The position numbers and the translations under genes were made by a program. From assembly GCA_009926935.1 (NCBI GenBank), contig RFNZ01000002.1:25473-89472 (forward strand): a DNA stretch of 64,000 nucleotides, read 5' to 3'. Below the pieces are notes generated by a model. It searched no databases. It saw only the letters and a list, made by a program, of their open reading frames with translations, and was not told the origin of the DNA. Shown here piece by piece: positions 1 to 10,391 of the stretch; position 1 is the stretch's first letter, and each line of letters opens with the position of its first letter. The stretch comes from Pseudomonadota bacterium. Its GTDB lineage: Bacteria > Pseudomonadota > Alphaproteobacteria > Micavibrionales > UBA1664.

Positions 1-1748
<1,748 letters not shown>

Positions 1749-1789
1749 GGAGGGGATAATAGGTCAAACCGCCCTCTCCGCCAATAGCC

Positions 1790-2626
1790 TCAGAGCTTGA
1801 GGCGCGTTTCCATGGCTTTGGTGGCCGTATACCCGACAAACAGCAGCGTTCTGAGGCGGCCATAATCCTTTGCATCAGGCGTGGCAGCACAGTGAAACAC
1901 AAGGCTGTTGCTCCTGACAATTTCACCATCAGCAGTTTGGCGGAAATTTAGAGGCGGGCGCTTGAGCATGTAAACGCCATCGCCTTCAACGTATTCCATC
2001 GGCTGGGCGGCTGGGCGGGTCTGCACAAGCGAACCGCAGATGTTGGAGTACAGATACTCTGTCTGTGCAACTCTGGTACTCAGCAGCGGGAGTTGTTCAA
2101 GTGTATCTTCAGGGATTTCAAGAAACCTATCGCGGTTCTTGGCACGCAGATAATCGGCTGTCAGCACATGGTGTGCATGCCAGTCATTTTCCGATACCTG
2201 CTTCACGCCGCTGGTTAACGGCAACGTACGCATCATGATCCCGCAGTATTTATCGCGCGTGTTGCCATTCAGCGCATATTCCATCGAGGCAATTTCCTGA
2301 ATGATCGGGGCCATATGCGCCAGCTGGCGCGGCAAGATATGCTCATCCGTACCCGGCTTTTTGATGGTCACGGCAAACAGAAAAACACCGTCATACCCAA
2401 GCGGGTTAGAAAACTGGCCATCCCACTGCCCCATCGAAACGGCACCATCGCCATAAGGCACATCCGTCTCGAACATGAACCTGTCGGGGATACGGGCAAG
2501 GCCGCCAAATTTACCGCAAAGGCGCGGCTCAAAGCGCACGGTCTGCGAATAATCGAGCGCGCCATTGGTAAGGTATGTGCCTTGGCCGTATTGGGCGTTC
2601 AGCATATCGTGCAGGTTTGTAAACAT
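1790..2626 (-). CDS. Hypothetical protein, 278 aa
   Basis: I do not recognise this protein. It has no signal peptide, no membrane span and no nucleotide-binding loop. The sequence is soluble-looking with a beta-rich composition and scattered His and Arg (for example ENDWHAHHVLTADY). Its base composition and codon use match the neighbouring core genes. It lies on the kdsA strand, separated from kdsA by about 40 bases and from the pyrG 3' fragment by about 40 bases. The ATG at 2624-2626 is the first in-frame start, and the reading frame is long and uninterrupted. It could be a lineage-specific enzyme; nothing here allows a function call. Confidence 0.75.
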   Translation of the reverse strand: MFTNLHDMLNAQYGQGTYLTNGALDYSQTVRFEPRLCGKFGGLARIPDRFMFETDVPYGDGAVSMGQWDGQFSNPLGYDGVFLFAVTIKKPGTDEHILPRQLAHMAPIIQEIASMEYALNGNTRDKYCGIMMRTLPLTSGVKQVSENDWHAHHVLTADYLRAKNRDRFLEIPEDTLEQLPLLSTRVAQTEYLYSNICGSLVQTRPAAQPMEYVEGDGVYMLKRPPLNFRQTADGEIVRSNSLVFHCAATPDAKDYGRLRTLLFVGYTATKAMETRLKL

Positions 2627-2665
2627 GGGGGCTTTAAATACAGAAAATATGAAAAATAATCAAGT

Positions 2666-2738
2666 TTAAACCAACCGCGATTGGTCCAGCGCCGCTCTAA
2701 TGAAGGATACAAACAGCGGGTGCGGCTCAAACGGCCTA
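2666..2738 (-). pseudogene. Second copy of the pyrG 3' end
   Basis: Read on the minus strand this stretch encodes [22 protein letters not shown] followed by TAA. That is the C-terminus of the intact CTP synthase at 3257-4885 with one change (Lys to Arg) and a different stop codon (TAG there). By my alignment about 10 of roughly 77 bases differ, mostly at silent positions. It has no start and no upstream pyrG sequence. It lies immediately downstream of a small AT-rich gene, in direct orientation relative to pyrG. The arrangement resembles an insertion at a gene's 3' end that left two copies of that end; a decayed tandem duplication is the alternative. Confidence 0.8.
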
Positions 2739-2746
2739 GACAACCT

Positions 2747-3238
2747 TCATATTTTTCTAACACCAACAATAGCATCACCGAAGCCCATGAGCGCAGAGAG
2801 TCGCTGATTAAGAAAGCTTGCTTCAGAATGCGATAAAAGCCGCGCAACAAAAACTTCCTGGCCCCTGTAGTTAAAACCAATTTTTTCATCAAAACCATCA
2901 TGCCTTGAAATCAGATGAGACACCTCAGCACGACTGATTTCTTGAGGACAGGCTGCATACGGTTTTTTTTGAAAAACAATTTTATCTTTATGGATGGTAA
3001 AAACAGAGACATCACTAGTGAAGAAACTCTGTAGAACGACGAAAAAAACTAAAAAAACTCCAAGACAAAAGATTACAACCGAAAAATAGAAAAACTGAAT
3101 GTTAACAAGAGAAAACGCCAAAGTAAGCAAAAGGTAGAGCCCCAAGAATATCTTCGCAAAAATTTTTCGCCTCTGTTTGATTGTAAATTGAACGCCATCA
3201 GAGGTTTCAGTCACTTTAAGCCAGTCACTACGTGCCAT
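2747..3238 (-). CDS. Hypothetical two-span membrane protein, 163 aa
   Basis: Unrecognised. A charged N-terminus (about 28 residues, KQRRKIFAK) is followed by a hairpin of two hydrophobic spans (about residues 29-50 and 52-70, rich in Phe, Leu and Val), then a cytosolic-looking tail of about 90 residues. A good ribosome-binding site (AAGGAGATCGTT before the ATG) supports the start. The gene is noticeably AT-richer than its neighbours, and its tail is rich in Lys, Phe and Ser. It lies exactly between the intact pyrG stop and the duplicated pyrG 3' end, so it is probably the cargo of a small insertion. No function can be assigned. Confidence 0.7.
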   Translation of the reverse strand: MARSDWLKVTETSDGVQFTIKQRRKIFAKIFLGLYLLLTLAFSLVNIQFFYFSVVIFCLGVFLVFFVVLQSFFTSDVSVFTIHKDKIVFQKKPYAACPQEISRAEVSHLISRHDGFDEKIGFNYRGQEVFVARLLSHSEASFLNQRLSALMGFGDAIVGVRKI

Positions 3239-3256
3239 AACGATCTCCTTAAAGAT

Positions 3257-4885
3257 CTAAACCAACCGCGATTGATCCAGCGCCGCTTTGATAAACGATA
3301 CAAATAGCGGGTGCGGCTCAAACGGCTTGGATTTCAGCTCGGGGTGGTACTGCACACCCACAAACCATGGGTGGTCTGGGTATTCCACAATCTCTGGCAA
3401 TTTGCCATCAGGGCTCATACCTGAAAACACCATGCCCTTAGCCTCAAGCCTGTCCTTATAAGCCGTATTTACCTCATACCGGTGGCGGTGGCGTTCCGAT
3501 ATTTCGGTCGTGCGATAAGCCTCGGCCACACGGCTGCCCTTTTTAAGGTGGGCGACATACGCGCCAAGGCGCATCGTGCCGCCAAGGTCGGTATCAGCAC
3601 CGCGCTCTTCCTTGGCGTTGCCTTTGATCCATTCTGTCATTAGGCCCACAACGGGTTCCTTACACGGCCCAAACTCGGTCGAATTCGCTTCCTTGATACC
3701 GCACAGATTGCGCGTGCCTTCAATCACGGCCATCTGCATCCCAAAGCAAATACCGTAGAAGGGTATTTTCCGTTCGCGTGCAAATTCGACGGCCTTAATC
3801 ATGCCCTCGGTCCCGCGCACACCAAACCCGCCCGGTACCAGAATGCCATGGACATCCTGCAGTTTATGAATGGCATCCGCCTCTTTCTCAAACACCTCGG
3901 ATTCAATGAACATCAGTTCAACCGAGGCATTGTTGGCAATACCGCCATGTACAAGCGCTTCGTTGAGTGACTTATAACTGTCCGCAAGCTCGGTATACTT
4001 GCCCACAATCGCAATTTTGACCTGGCTTTCAGGTTCGTAGACGCGGGTCAAAATCCCTTCCCACTTGGAAAGATCGACCTTTTTCTCAGGCAGTTTAAAA
4101 TAATGCATGATACGGGTATCAAGCCCCTCGCGCGAATACGATAACGGCACTTCGTAAATCGATTTGACATCAAGGGCCGGTATCACATCCTCGGGCGCGA
4201 CGTTGCAAAACAGCGCGATTTTCCGGCACTCGTCTTCGGGTATCGGCCTGTCCGCACGGCACAGCAAAATACGCGGGCGGATACCAACGGCAAGCAATTC
4301 CTTGACGGAATGCTGCGTCGGTTTGGTTTTCAGCTCGCCCGCAGCACCTATATAAGGCAGCAGCGTCACATGGATAAACAGCGCGCGGTCCTCGCCCACC
4401 TCGTTGCCAAACTGTCGGATACCTTCCAAAAACGGCAGGGATTCAATATCCCCAACCGTACCGCCAATTTCGACCAGCACAAAATCAGCCGACCCGTCTT
4501 TGGACCTTATGAAGTGCTTAATTTCGTCCGTCACATGCGGAATGACTTGGATGGTCGCGCCCAAATAATCCCCGCGCCGCTCACGCTGAAGCACGTTTAA
4601 AAAGATACGCCCCGCGCTGATGCTATCATCCTTGTTGGCGCTGCGGCCCGTAAAACGCTCATAGTGGCCGAGGTCCAGATCCGTTTCCGCCCCGTCATCC
4701 GTTACAAACACCTCCCCATGCTGGAAAGGCGACATGGTGCCTGGGTCTACGTTTAAGTACGGGTCCATTTTGGCCAAGCGCACGGTGTAACCACGCGCCT
4801 GCAAAAGCGCCCCAATAGCGGAGGCGGCGAGGCCCTTCCCCAAGGAAGAAACAACCCCGCCAGTAATAAATATGTATCGGGTCAT
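3257..4885 (-). CDS. pyrG: CTP synthase
   Basis: Makes CTP from UTP, ATP and glutamine in the cytosol. The 542 residues carry the N-terminal synthetase domain ([18 protein letters not shown] with the P-loop, then [22 protein letters not shown]). The C-terminal glutamine amidotransferase domain shows PGGFGVRG, the nucleophile elbow [11 protein letters not shown] and the HPE triad motif in QYHPELKS. Length is typical. The start overlaps the secG stop as ATGA, so secG and pyrG are cotranscribed. The last 20 or so codons exist a second time at 2666-2738. The gene itself is complete and unfrayed. Confidence 0.98.
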   Translation of the reverse strand: MTRYIFITGGVVSSLGKGLAASAIGALLQARGYTVRLAKMDPYLNVDPGTMSPFQHGEVFVTDDGAETDLDLGHYERFTGRSANKDDSISAGRIFLNVLQRERRGDYLGATIQVIPHVTDEIKHFIRSKDGSADFVLVEIGGTVGDIESLPFLEGIRQFGNEVGEDRALFIHVTLLPYIGAAGELKTKPTQHSVKELLAVGIRPRILLCRADRPIPEDECRKIALFCNVAPEDVIPALDVKSIYEVPLSYSREGLDTRIMHYFKLPEKKVDLSKWEGILTRVYEPESQVKIAIVGKYTELADSYKSLNEALVHGGIANNASVELMFIESEVFEKEADAIHKLQDVHGILVPGGFGVRGTEGMIKAVEFARERKIPFYGICFGMQMAVIEGTRNLCGIKEANSTEFGPCKEPVVGLMTEWIKGNAKEERGADTDLGGTMRLGAYVAHLKKGSRVAEAYRTTEISERHRHRYEVNTAYKDRLEAKGMVFSGMSPDGKLPEIVEYPDHPWFVGVQYHPELKSKPFEPHPLFVSFIKAALDQSRLV

Positions 4886-5259
4886 TGGGTTGGTACCGGT
4901 GGCTCAGGTGTGGCGGCAGGCGCTTGAGGCGCAGCAGGCGCAACAGCATCCGTGGGTGCAGCAGGCATAACCGGGGCTGCGGCAGCGGCAGGCGTTTCAT
5001 ACGATTCAAGCAAGCCTTTACGCGCACCAGAGTTTTTGGCAATCACGGCAAGCGAAATCGATGTCGCAAAGAAAAGCAGCGCGCAGATTGTTGTAGCTTT
5101 GGTCAAGGCATTAGCCGTGGAGCGGGCCGAGGCAAAATCGCCCATACCACCCGCACCGCCGCCGACGCCTAGGCCGCCGCCGCTGGAGCGCTGAATAAGC
5201 ACAAGGCCAATAATGACCAGTGCAAGGAGAAGGTGAACGACGAGTATAACTTCCTGCAT
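4882..5259 (-). CDS. secG: Preprotein translocase subunit SecG
   Basis: Small inner-membrane subunit of the SecYEG channel. The sequence has the family hallmarks: an N-terminal span ([20 protein letters not shown]), the [17 protein letters not shown] glycine loop, a second span ([20 protein letters not shown]) and a proline/alanine-rich cytosolic tail of about 45 residues. It is 125 residues long, within the alphaproteobacterial range, where the tail is often extended. Its stop overlaps the pyrG start by four bases, and tpiA ends directly upstream, giving a tpiA-secG-pyrG operon on the minus strand. Confidence 0.94.
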   Translation of the reverse strand: MQEVILVVHLLLALVIIGLVLIQRSSGGGLGVGGGAGGMGDFASARSTANALTKATTICALLFFATSISLAVIAKNSGARKGLLESYETPAAAAAPVMPAAPTDAVAPAAPQAPAATPEPPVPTQ

Positions 5260-6003
5260 TTAAACCGCTGCCTTTGCTATAGCGAGAAAGCTCTCTGCTT
5301 TCAGGCTGGCTCCTCCTACCAGAGCACCATCCACATCCGCAAGGGAAAGTATCTCGGAGGCGTTCTCAGGTTTGACAGAACCGCCGTATATAATGCGCAA
5401 ATAATCAGGCTCTGCAAGGCGCTTTTGAAGGTTTTCACGGATTTGTGCATGGACTTCCGCAATTTGCGCGGTCGTAGCCACCTGCCCCGTACCAATTGCC
5501 CATACCGGCTCATAAGCAATGACGATGCTTTTGCCGGTTGCATCCCGCGGCACCGCGCCGGACAACTGCAACTCGATAATCATTTCCGTCTGCCCAGTCT
5601 GGCGCTGGGCTAGTGTTTCACCCACACAAATAATGGGTATTAATCCTGCCTGCATGGCCTTGCTGGCCTTGGCTGCTATAATCTGGTCCTGCTCGGCGTG
5701 GTGCTGCCGACGCTCGGAATGGCCGACAATCACATACCGGCAACCCATATCAGCCAGCATGGAGGCCGATATTTCGCCCGTAAAGGCGCCGTCATCATGA
5801 AAACTGACATCCTGAGCCCCAAGCGAAATAACAGAAATGGCTTTCCTCACGGATTCGATATGGACAAAAGGCGGGCAAACAGCCAACTCAGCCGAAATAT
5901 CAGGGGCTGCGGCACTTAAACCCGCAACTAAGACAGTAGCCCCGCCACTGGTCCCGTTCATTTTCCAGTTACCAGCTATCAAAGGGCGTCTTTTCAGGTC
6001 CAT
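5260..6003 (-). CDS. tpiA: Triosephosphate isomerase
   Basis: Interconverts dihydroxyacetone phosphate and glyceraldehyde 3-phosphate. Motifs in order: AGNWKMNG (substrate Lys), VIVGHSERR (electrophilic His), AYEPVWAIGTG (catalytic Glu and flexible loop 6), YGGSVKPENA and VDGALVGGASL (phosphate-binding loops). At 247 residues it is of normal length. secG follows with no gap. The gene is divergent from the folding factor at 6054, with only about 50 bases between the starts, so both promoters must lie in that short gap or overlap the genes. Confidence 0.97.
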   Translation of the reverse strand: MDLKRRPLIAGNWKMNGTSGGATVLVAGLSAAAPDISAELAVCPPFVHIESVRKAISVISLGAQDVSFHDDGAFTGEISASMLADMGCRYVIVGHSERRQHHAEQDQIIAAKASKAMQAGLIPIICVGETLAQRQTGQTEMIIELQLSGAVPRDATGKSIVIAYEPVWAIGTGQVATTAQIAEVHAQIRENLQKRLAEPDYLRIIYGGSVKPENASEILSLADVDGALVGGASLKAESFLAIAKAAV

Positions 6004-6053
6004 CTGGCCTGTCTATAGTGCCGCACTGGATTTTACAAGATTGTGAGTTTGAA

Positions 6054-7955
6054 ATGCTGACAAGTATGCGTGAGGGCGCCGGCGCCCATGTTCTAAAATT
6101 TGTTGCCCTGGGCTTCGTATTGATGGGCGTAGGCGGCATGGTCTTTATGGACGTGGGCGGATTTTTCCGCGGCGGCGTCACGGATACGACGCTCGCAAGA
6201 ATCGGCGGAACCGAAATCAGTCTCCAGTCATTCGAGCGCACGGCAGCACCCGCTCTCCGAAGCCAGAACATGAACATGCAGGAAGCTTATCGCTTCGGCG
6301 TTCTCCAAAACATCCTCGATGAAATGGTCGCGCGCGAAACAATGCGTCAGGAAGCCATCCGCGAGGGCCTTATCATCGGCAAAACGGATATTGCAGGCCG
6401 CGTCCACGATTTCATTAAAACACAAATTCAACCGGGCGAGACGGCGCAGCAGGCATTTGAGCGTGTTCTTTCTACGCAAGGCCTGACGGAAGCCGATATC
6501 GTATCTTCCATGCGCCAGAGCCTCACATCACAAATGGTCGACGGCTCATTGAAATCAGCGGTCGCATTTGTACCGAAGCTGGCAACCGAGGCCCTTGGAC
6601 GCTTTCAGGCCGAGCGCCGTGACATCGTGTTCGTAACGCTGACACCTGAAATCGCAGGCAAAGACATCAATGCCGATGATGAAGCACTCAAAAACTACTA
6701 CGAAACCGTGAAGGATCAGTACCAGATCCCCGAGCAAAGAACCTTCAAGGCGCTCACCCTGAATGCGGACGAAATCAAGTCAACCATCACCGTAACCGAT
6801 GAGGATGTCAAAGCCGCCTACGCCGAGCGCAAGGACCAGTTCCGCGTTGAAGAACGCCGTAAAATCGAACAGGTGGTTCTGGCCGATGAAGCAAAAGCCA
6901 AGGAAGCCGCAGCCGAAGGCACAAAAAAGAAATCTTTAAAAGGAATCGCCGATAAATCAGCATACCGTGACGCATCGGATGTCGAAAAAACGGGCCTCCC
7001 GACCGAGCTCGCAGCACCCGTTTTCGAAGCCGCCAAAGGCACCGTGCTGAACCCCATCAAAACAGCACTCGGATGGCACGTTATCCGCGTCATTGATGTC
7101 GTACCCGCGCGCACACAAACCTTCGATGAGATTAAAGCCGATCTCAAAAAAGAATTGGAGTCGGACGCCCTACATACTGAAATGGAATCACGCATCGCCA
7201 AAATCGATGAGGCAATCGGGCGTGGTGACGCCATCGATGAAGTGGCAAGCACATTGGGTTCAACGGTCACAACCGTCGGCCCGATTGACGTAAAAGGTAA
7301 CTTTGTCGCAACCGATAAAGCAGACCCGCTTTTAACGGCCCTCGCACAAAACAAAGATCTACTGGCATCACTCTTTGAGCTCATGGAAGGCGAGACAGCT
7401 GACCTGACCGAGATAAACGAAACCATGTATGCGGTCTTTGCTCTCGAGTCCATTACGCCAACCCGTGACCGTGATTTTGCGGAAGTGCGCTCCGAGCTCC
7501 TCGAAAAATGGACGGAAGAACAACGCGCAACCGCACTAACCACCCTCGTCGACAAACTCACGGGTGAGCTAAACCGTAAGGAAAAAACATTCGAAGAAGC
7601 CGCAAAAGAGGCAGGCGTGGTTGTCAAAACCGCGCGGGATGTCAGCCGTGAATCCAAAGTGGCCGGTATCAACGACCCTGTCGCCCTCACCCGCCTCTTT
7701 GACGAAACGGATTTGTCCGCCATCGTCAAAGTGCCAACGGGCACCAATGTCATTTTGGCCAAAGTGCTCGATGCCCGCATCCCCGAAGCTGGCATGGGCA
7801 AAGCCACGCCGGAAACCGAAAAGCAATGGCGCATCCAGTCCGAACAGGCGATTGCATCGCTCTTTACATCCGACTTGCGCAAACGCCACGATGTAAAGGT
7901 CAACACCAAGCTCCTTGAACGCATGTACGGGGCCAAGGCCGATGAACAGCCTTAA
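6054..7955 (+). CDS. ppiD: PpiD-like membrane-anchored peptidyl-prolyl isomerase / folding factor
   Basis: Periplasmic chaperone tethered to the inner membrane, which assists folding of exported proteins. A short cytosolic start (MLTSMREGAGAH) precedes one hydrophobic span (about residues 13-32), then a SurA-N-like helical region to about residue 230. A parvulin rotamase domain follows in the middle (around the GWHVIRV signature), then a long helical C-terminus; the total is 633 residues, close to E. coli PpiD. I used the ATG at 6054; an upstream in-frame GTG at 6018 would add 12 residues and disrupt the membrane-anchor topology. The last codons overlap trpE. The role is inferred from domain order. 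Confidence 0.85.
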   Translation: MLTSMREGAGAHVLKFVALGFVLMGVGGMVFMDVGGFFRGGVTDTTLARIGGTEISLQSFERTAAPALRSQNMNMQEAYRFGVLQNILDEMVARETMRQEAIREGLIIGKTDIAGRVHDFIKTQIQPGETAQQAFERVLSTQGLTEADIVSSMRQSLTSQMVDGSLKSAVAFVPKLATEALGRFQAERRDIVFVTLTPEIAGKDINADDEALKNYYETVKDQYQIPEQRTFKALTLNADEIKSTITVTDEDVKAAYAERKDQFRVEERRKIEQVVLADEAKAKEAAAEGTKKKSLKGIADKSAYRDASDVEKTGLPTELAAPVFEAAKGTVLNPIKTALGWHVIRVIDVVPARTQTFDEIKADLKKELESDALHTEMESRIAKIDEAIGRGDAIDEVASTLGSTVTTVGPIDVKGNFVATDKADPLLTALAQNKDLLASLFELMEGETADLTEINETMYAVFALESITPTRDRDFAEVRSELLEKWTEEQRATALTTLVDKLTGELNRKEKTFEEAAKEAGVVVKTARDVSRESKVAGINDPVALTRLFDETDLSAIVKVPTGTNVILAKVLDARIPEAGMGKATPETEKQWRIQSEQAIASLFTSDLRKRHDVKVNTKLLERMYGAKADEQP

Positions 7956-9456
7956 CCAAATCTGGCCCGATAGAAGCGCGTTTAAAAAAAATTACACGGC
8001 GGGTAAAAGCCAGCTGGTGGGCCTCGCGCTGATTGCCGATACCCAGACGCCTGTCTCGGCTTACCTGCGTCTTACGGGGGGGCGTGATTATACGTTCCTG
8101 CTCGAATCCGTAACGGGCGGCGAGGTACTGGGCCGCTATTCCGCCATCGGCATGGAACCAGACCTTATCTGGACCACGCAAGGCAACAACGCCACCCTCA
8201 AAAACACATCAGGCAACACAATTGAAACCGCAACCGATGCCGTGGCGCACCTCAAAACACTCGTCGCCAAGGCAAAAATCGATGTAGTGCCAGATGACGC
8301 GCCGCCCATGCTCGCCTCCGGCTGGTTTGGCTTCATGGGCTACGGCATGGTGCATCTGGTTGAACCAACCGTGCCCGATACAAAACCCGACGCACTGAAC
8401 ATCCCCGACAGCGTCATGATGCGCCCGACCTTGATGGCTGTCTTCGACAACATCCGCCAGGTGGTGCATTTAGCCGCACCCGTGCGCGATACATCCGGCG
8501 ATGCCGATAAAGCCTACGATGCCGCAGTTGCGCGCCTCATGGCCGCAAAACAGACGCTCATATACGGCGATCTGCCGCTCACCGAGCGCGGCAGCAAAGT
8601 ACCAACGCCCATCACCATCAAGCCACACACCGACGAAGCGCAGTACCTCAACATGGTCGCCCACGCGAAGGAAGACATTCTGGCGGGGGAGATTTTTCAG
8701 GTCGTGCTCTCCCAGCGTTTTTCCGCCGATTTCGATTTATCGGCCGCCGATTTATACCGCAGCCTGCGCCGCCTCAACCCCTCGCCATTTCTGGTACTGA
8801 TGACCTTGGCGGGGTATTCGCTTATCGCATCCTCGCCCGAAATCATGGTGCGTGTGCGTAAGGGCGAAGTGACCATTCGCCCCATCGCAGGCACTCGTGT
8901 GCGCGGCAAAACCCGCGAACAGGATGAAAATCTTGCCAAGGAATTGCTCGACGACCCCAAGGAATGCGCGGAACATTTAATGCTCCTTGATTTGGGCCGC
9001 AACGATGTTGGCCGCGTCGCCGCCATTGGTTCTGTGAAAGTAACAGAACGCTTTATCGTCGAACGCTATTCGCACGTCATGCACATTGTTTCCAACGTCA
9101 TTGGCAAACTGGCCGCCAAGGTGCACCCGCTCGATGCGCTGTTTGCAGGATTCCCGGCGGGCACGGTCTCAGGGGCACCCAAGGTCCGCGCCATGCAGAT
9201 TATTGATAAACTGGAAGGTGAACGCCGTAGTTTTTACGCAGGTTGCATCGGGTACCTTGATGGCAACGGCGATGTCGATACCTGCATTGCCCTCCGCACT
9301 GCCCTTTTAAAAGACGGTAAATTATACGTACAGTCTGGCGCAGGTATTGTGGCTGATAGCGTGCCAACATCCGAACACGCCGAATGCGTCAACAAAGCCC
9401 GCGCCCTCTTCCGCGCCGCCGAAGACGCGCTCGATTTGTCGAAAAACCAAACCTAA
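7942..9456 (+). CDS. trpE: Anthranilate synthase component I
   Basis: Converts chorismate plus ammonia to anthranilate, the first step of tryptophan synthesis. The N-terminal feedback motif FLLESVTGGEVLGRYS (tryptophan site) and the chorismate-binding core are present: IRPIAGTRVRGKT, LLDLGRNDVGRVA, FPAGTVSGAPKVRAM and the C-terminal QSGAGIVADS. The ATG at 7942 gives 504 residues, the normal size, and overlaps the end of ppiD by 14 bases; an in-frame TTG at 7915 is less likely. The glutaminase partner trpG would normally follow directly but here is separated by a GIY-YIG gene with repeat ends. Confidence 0.97.
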   Translation: MNSLNQIWPDRSAFKKNYTAGKSQLVGLALIADTQTPVSAYLRLTGGRDYTFLLESVTGGEVLGRYSAIGMEPDLIWTTQGNNATLKNTSGNTIETATDAVAHLKTLVAKAKIDVVPDDAPPMLASGWFGFMGYGMVHLVEPTVPDTKPDALNIPDSVMMRPTLMAVFDNIRQVVHLAAPVRDTSGDADKAYDAAVARLMAAKQTLIYGDLPLTERGSKVPTPITIKPHTDEAQYLNMVAHAKEDILAGEIFQVVLSQRFSADFDLSAADLYRSLRRLNPSPFLVLMTLAGYSLIASSPEIMVRVRKGEVTIRPIAGTRVRGKTREQDENLAKELLDDPKECAEHLMLLDLGRNDVGRVAAIGSVKVTERFIVERYSHVMHIVSNVIGKLAAKVHPLDALFAGFPAGTVSGAPKVRAMQIIDKLEGERRSFYAGCIGYLDGNGDVDTCIALRTALLKDGKLYVQSGAGIVADSVPTSEHAECVNKARALFRAAEDALDLSKNQT

Positions 9457-9484
9457 CGTCGTCCCTGCGAAGGCAGGGACCCAC
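9457..9484 (+). repeat. Left terminal inverted repeat of the GIY-YIG unit
   Basis: CGTCGTCCCTGCGAAGGCAG and the next eight bases. The core GTCCCTGC-gaag-GCAGGGAC is an 8-base perfect stem with a 4-base loop. It begins at the first base after the trpE stop codon. Confidence 0.8.
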
Positions 9485-9492
9485 AGTAAAGA

Positions 9493-9822
9493 ATGAAAGA
9501 ATTTTGGGTTTACATCATGGCTTCAGACTTTAACGGAACACTTTATGTTGGTGTAACGTCCAATATCGTGCAGCGCGTTTTCCAACACAAAACCGATGCG
9601 ATAGATGGCTTTACAAAAGAACATGGCATTAAAAAACTTATCTTTCTTGAAAAACACGAAAGCGCAGAAAGTGCGATTACACGTGAAAAACGTATAAAAG
9701 CGTGGAAACGGGAATGGAAAATGAATTTGGTTGAGAAGGAAAATCCACAGTGGATTGACCTTGCGCATAACTGGTATGAACAGGGCAAACTGCAAAGTGG
9801 ATCCCTGCCTACGCAGGGATGA
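9493..9822 (+). CDS. GIY-YIG domain nuclease-family protein (YhbQ/UPF0213-like)
   Basis: Single-domain member of the GIY-YIG endonuclease superfamily, 109 residues. The start FWVYIMAS supplies the YI half of the motif and GTLYVGVTSN the second half, followed by the catalytic-type Arg in NIVQRVFQHK, a His, and the conserved Glu in TREKRIKAWKREWK. That matches small stand-alone GIY-YIG proteins, whose cellular role is poorly defined. The last codons (GSLPTQG) are encoded by the right-hand terminal repeat, so protein and repeat have evolved as one unit. Its TGA stop overlaps an in-frame ATG of trpG (ATGA at 9819). Confidence 0.88.
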   Translation: MKEFWVYIMASDFNGTLYVGVTSNIVQRVFQHKTDAIDGFTKEHGIKKLIFLEKHESAESAITREKRIKAWKREWKMNLVEKENPQWIDLAHNWYEQGKLQSGSLPTQG

Positions 9823-9824
9823 CA
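9797..9824 (+). repeat. Right terminal inverted repeat of the GIY-YIG unit
   Basis: GTGGATCCCTGCCTACGCAG followed by GGATGACA. It is the inverted copy of 9457-9484 and internally palindromic (ATCCCTGC-ctac-GCAGGGAT). It encodes the end of the GIY-YIG protein. Its AGGG at 9815-9818 lies nine bases before the trpG ATG at 9828, so it may serve as the trpG ribosome-binding site. Confidence 0.8.
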
Positions 9825-9827
9825 AAT

Positions 9828-10391
9828 ATGATCATCCTCATCGACAACTACGACAGCTTCACCTTCAACCTGTATCAATATCTGGGTGACTTGGGTGCGT
9901 CGGTGGAAGTGCACCGCAACGATAAAATGAGCGTGGCCGATGTCCTCGCCAAAAAGCCGGAAGCCATCGTTATTTCCCCGGGCCCGTCCGACCCCGATCA
10001 CGCCGGCATTTGTCTGGACCTTCTCAAAACCAACACAAAAATTCCACTGCTGGGTGTGTGCCTTGGCATGCAGGCAACAGGGCAGGCATTTGGCGGCCAA
10101 GTTATCCGCGCGCCTGCGCCCATGCACGGCAAGATAAGCACCATCAGGCACGACGGCACGAGCGTGTTTAAGGGCCTGCCCTCGCCGCTTCAGGTCGCGC
10201 GCTATCACTCGCTCGTCGTTGACCGCAAAACCCTACCCAACACGCTTCGTGTAACCGCCGAAACCGAAGACGGCCTGATTATGGGCCTAGAGCACAACAC
10301 GCTTCCCATCCACGGCGTACAATTCCACCCCGAAAGCATCGTGACCGAACACGGCCACGCCATGCTCAAAAACTTTCTGGCCACGCTATGA
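9828..10391 (+). CDS. trpG: Anthranilate synthase component II (glutamine amidotransferase)
   Basis: Supplies ammonia from glutamine to TrpE. The opening MIILIDNYDSFTFNL is the canonical TrpG/PabA start, which is why I chose the ATG at 9828 rather than 9819 (which adds Met-Thr-Asn from the repeat). The class I amidotransferase triad is present: Cys in LLGVCLGMQA, plus His and Glu in VQFHPESI. At 187 residues it is normal length. The next gene starts with an ATGA overlap. It could also serve PabB, as in many bacteria with one such subunit; I see no second copy here. Confidence 0.96.
   Translation: MIILIDNYDSFTFNLYQYLGDLGASVEVHRNDKMSVADVLAKKPEAIVISPGPSDPDHAGICLDLLKTNTKIPLLGVCLGMQATGQAFGGQVIRAPAPMHGKISTIRHDGTSVFKGLPSPLQVARYHSLVVDRKTLPNTLRVTAETEDGLIMGLEHNTLPIHGVQFHPESIVTEHGHAMLKNFLATL

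Larger units (their letters stand above)
9457..9824 (+). mobile_element. Small GIY-YIG element with terminal inverted repeats
   Basis: A 368-base unit sits exactly between the trpE stop codon (9454-9456) and the trpG start. Its ends are two 28-base inverted repeats (9457-9484 and 9797-9824) that match at 24 positions by my count. It contains only the GIY-YIG gene. Each arm is itself a palindrome (CCCTGC...GCAGGG). I see no transposase and no target-site duplication. The trpEGDC order continues perfectly on the far side, which supports insertion rather than ancestral arrangement. Calling it mobile is an inference from structure. Confidence 0.6.

Noticed and set aside
6818..7936. 372-codon open frame antisense to the folding-factor gene
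   Set aside because: It mirrors the reverse complement of a well-supported PpiD-like gene, is Ser/Arg-rich like typical antisense shadows, and has no ribosome-binding site.
9543..10208. Minus-strand frame of 221 codons over the GIY-YIG gene and trpG
   Set aside because: It overlaps two well-supported plus-strand genes and encodes no recognisable motif.
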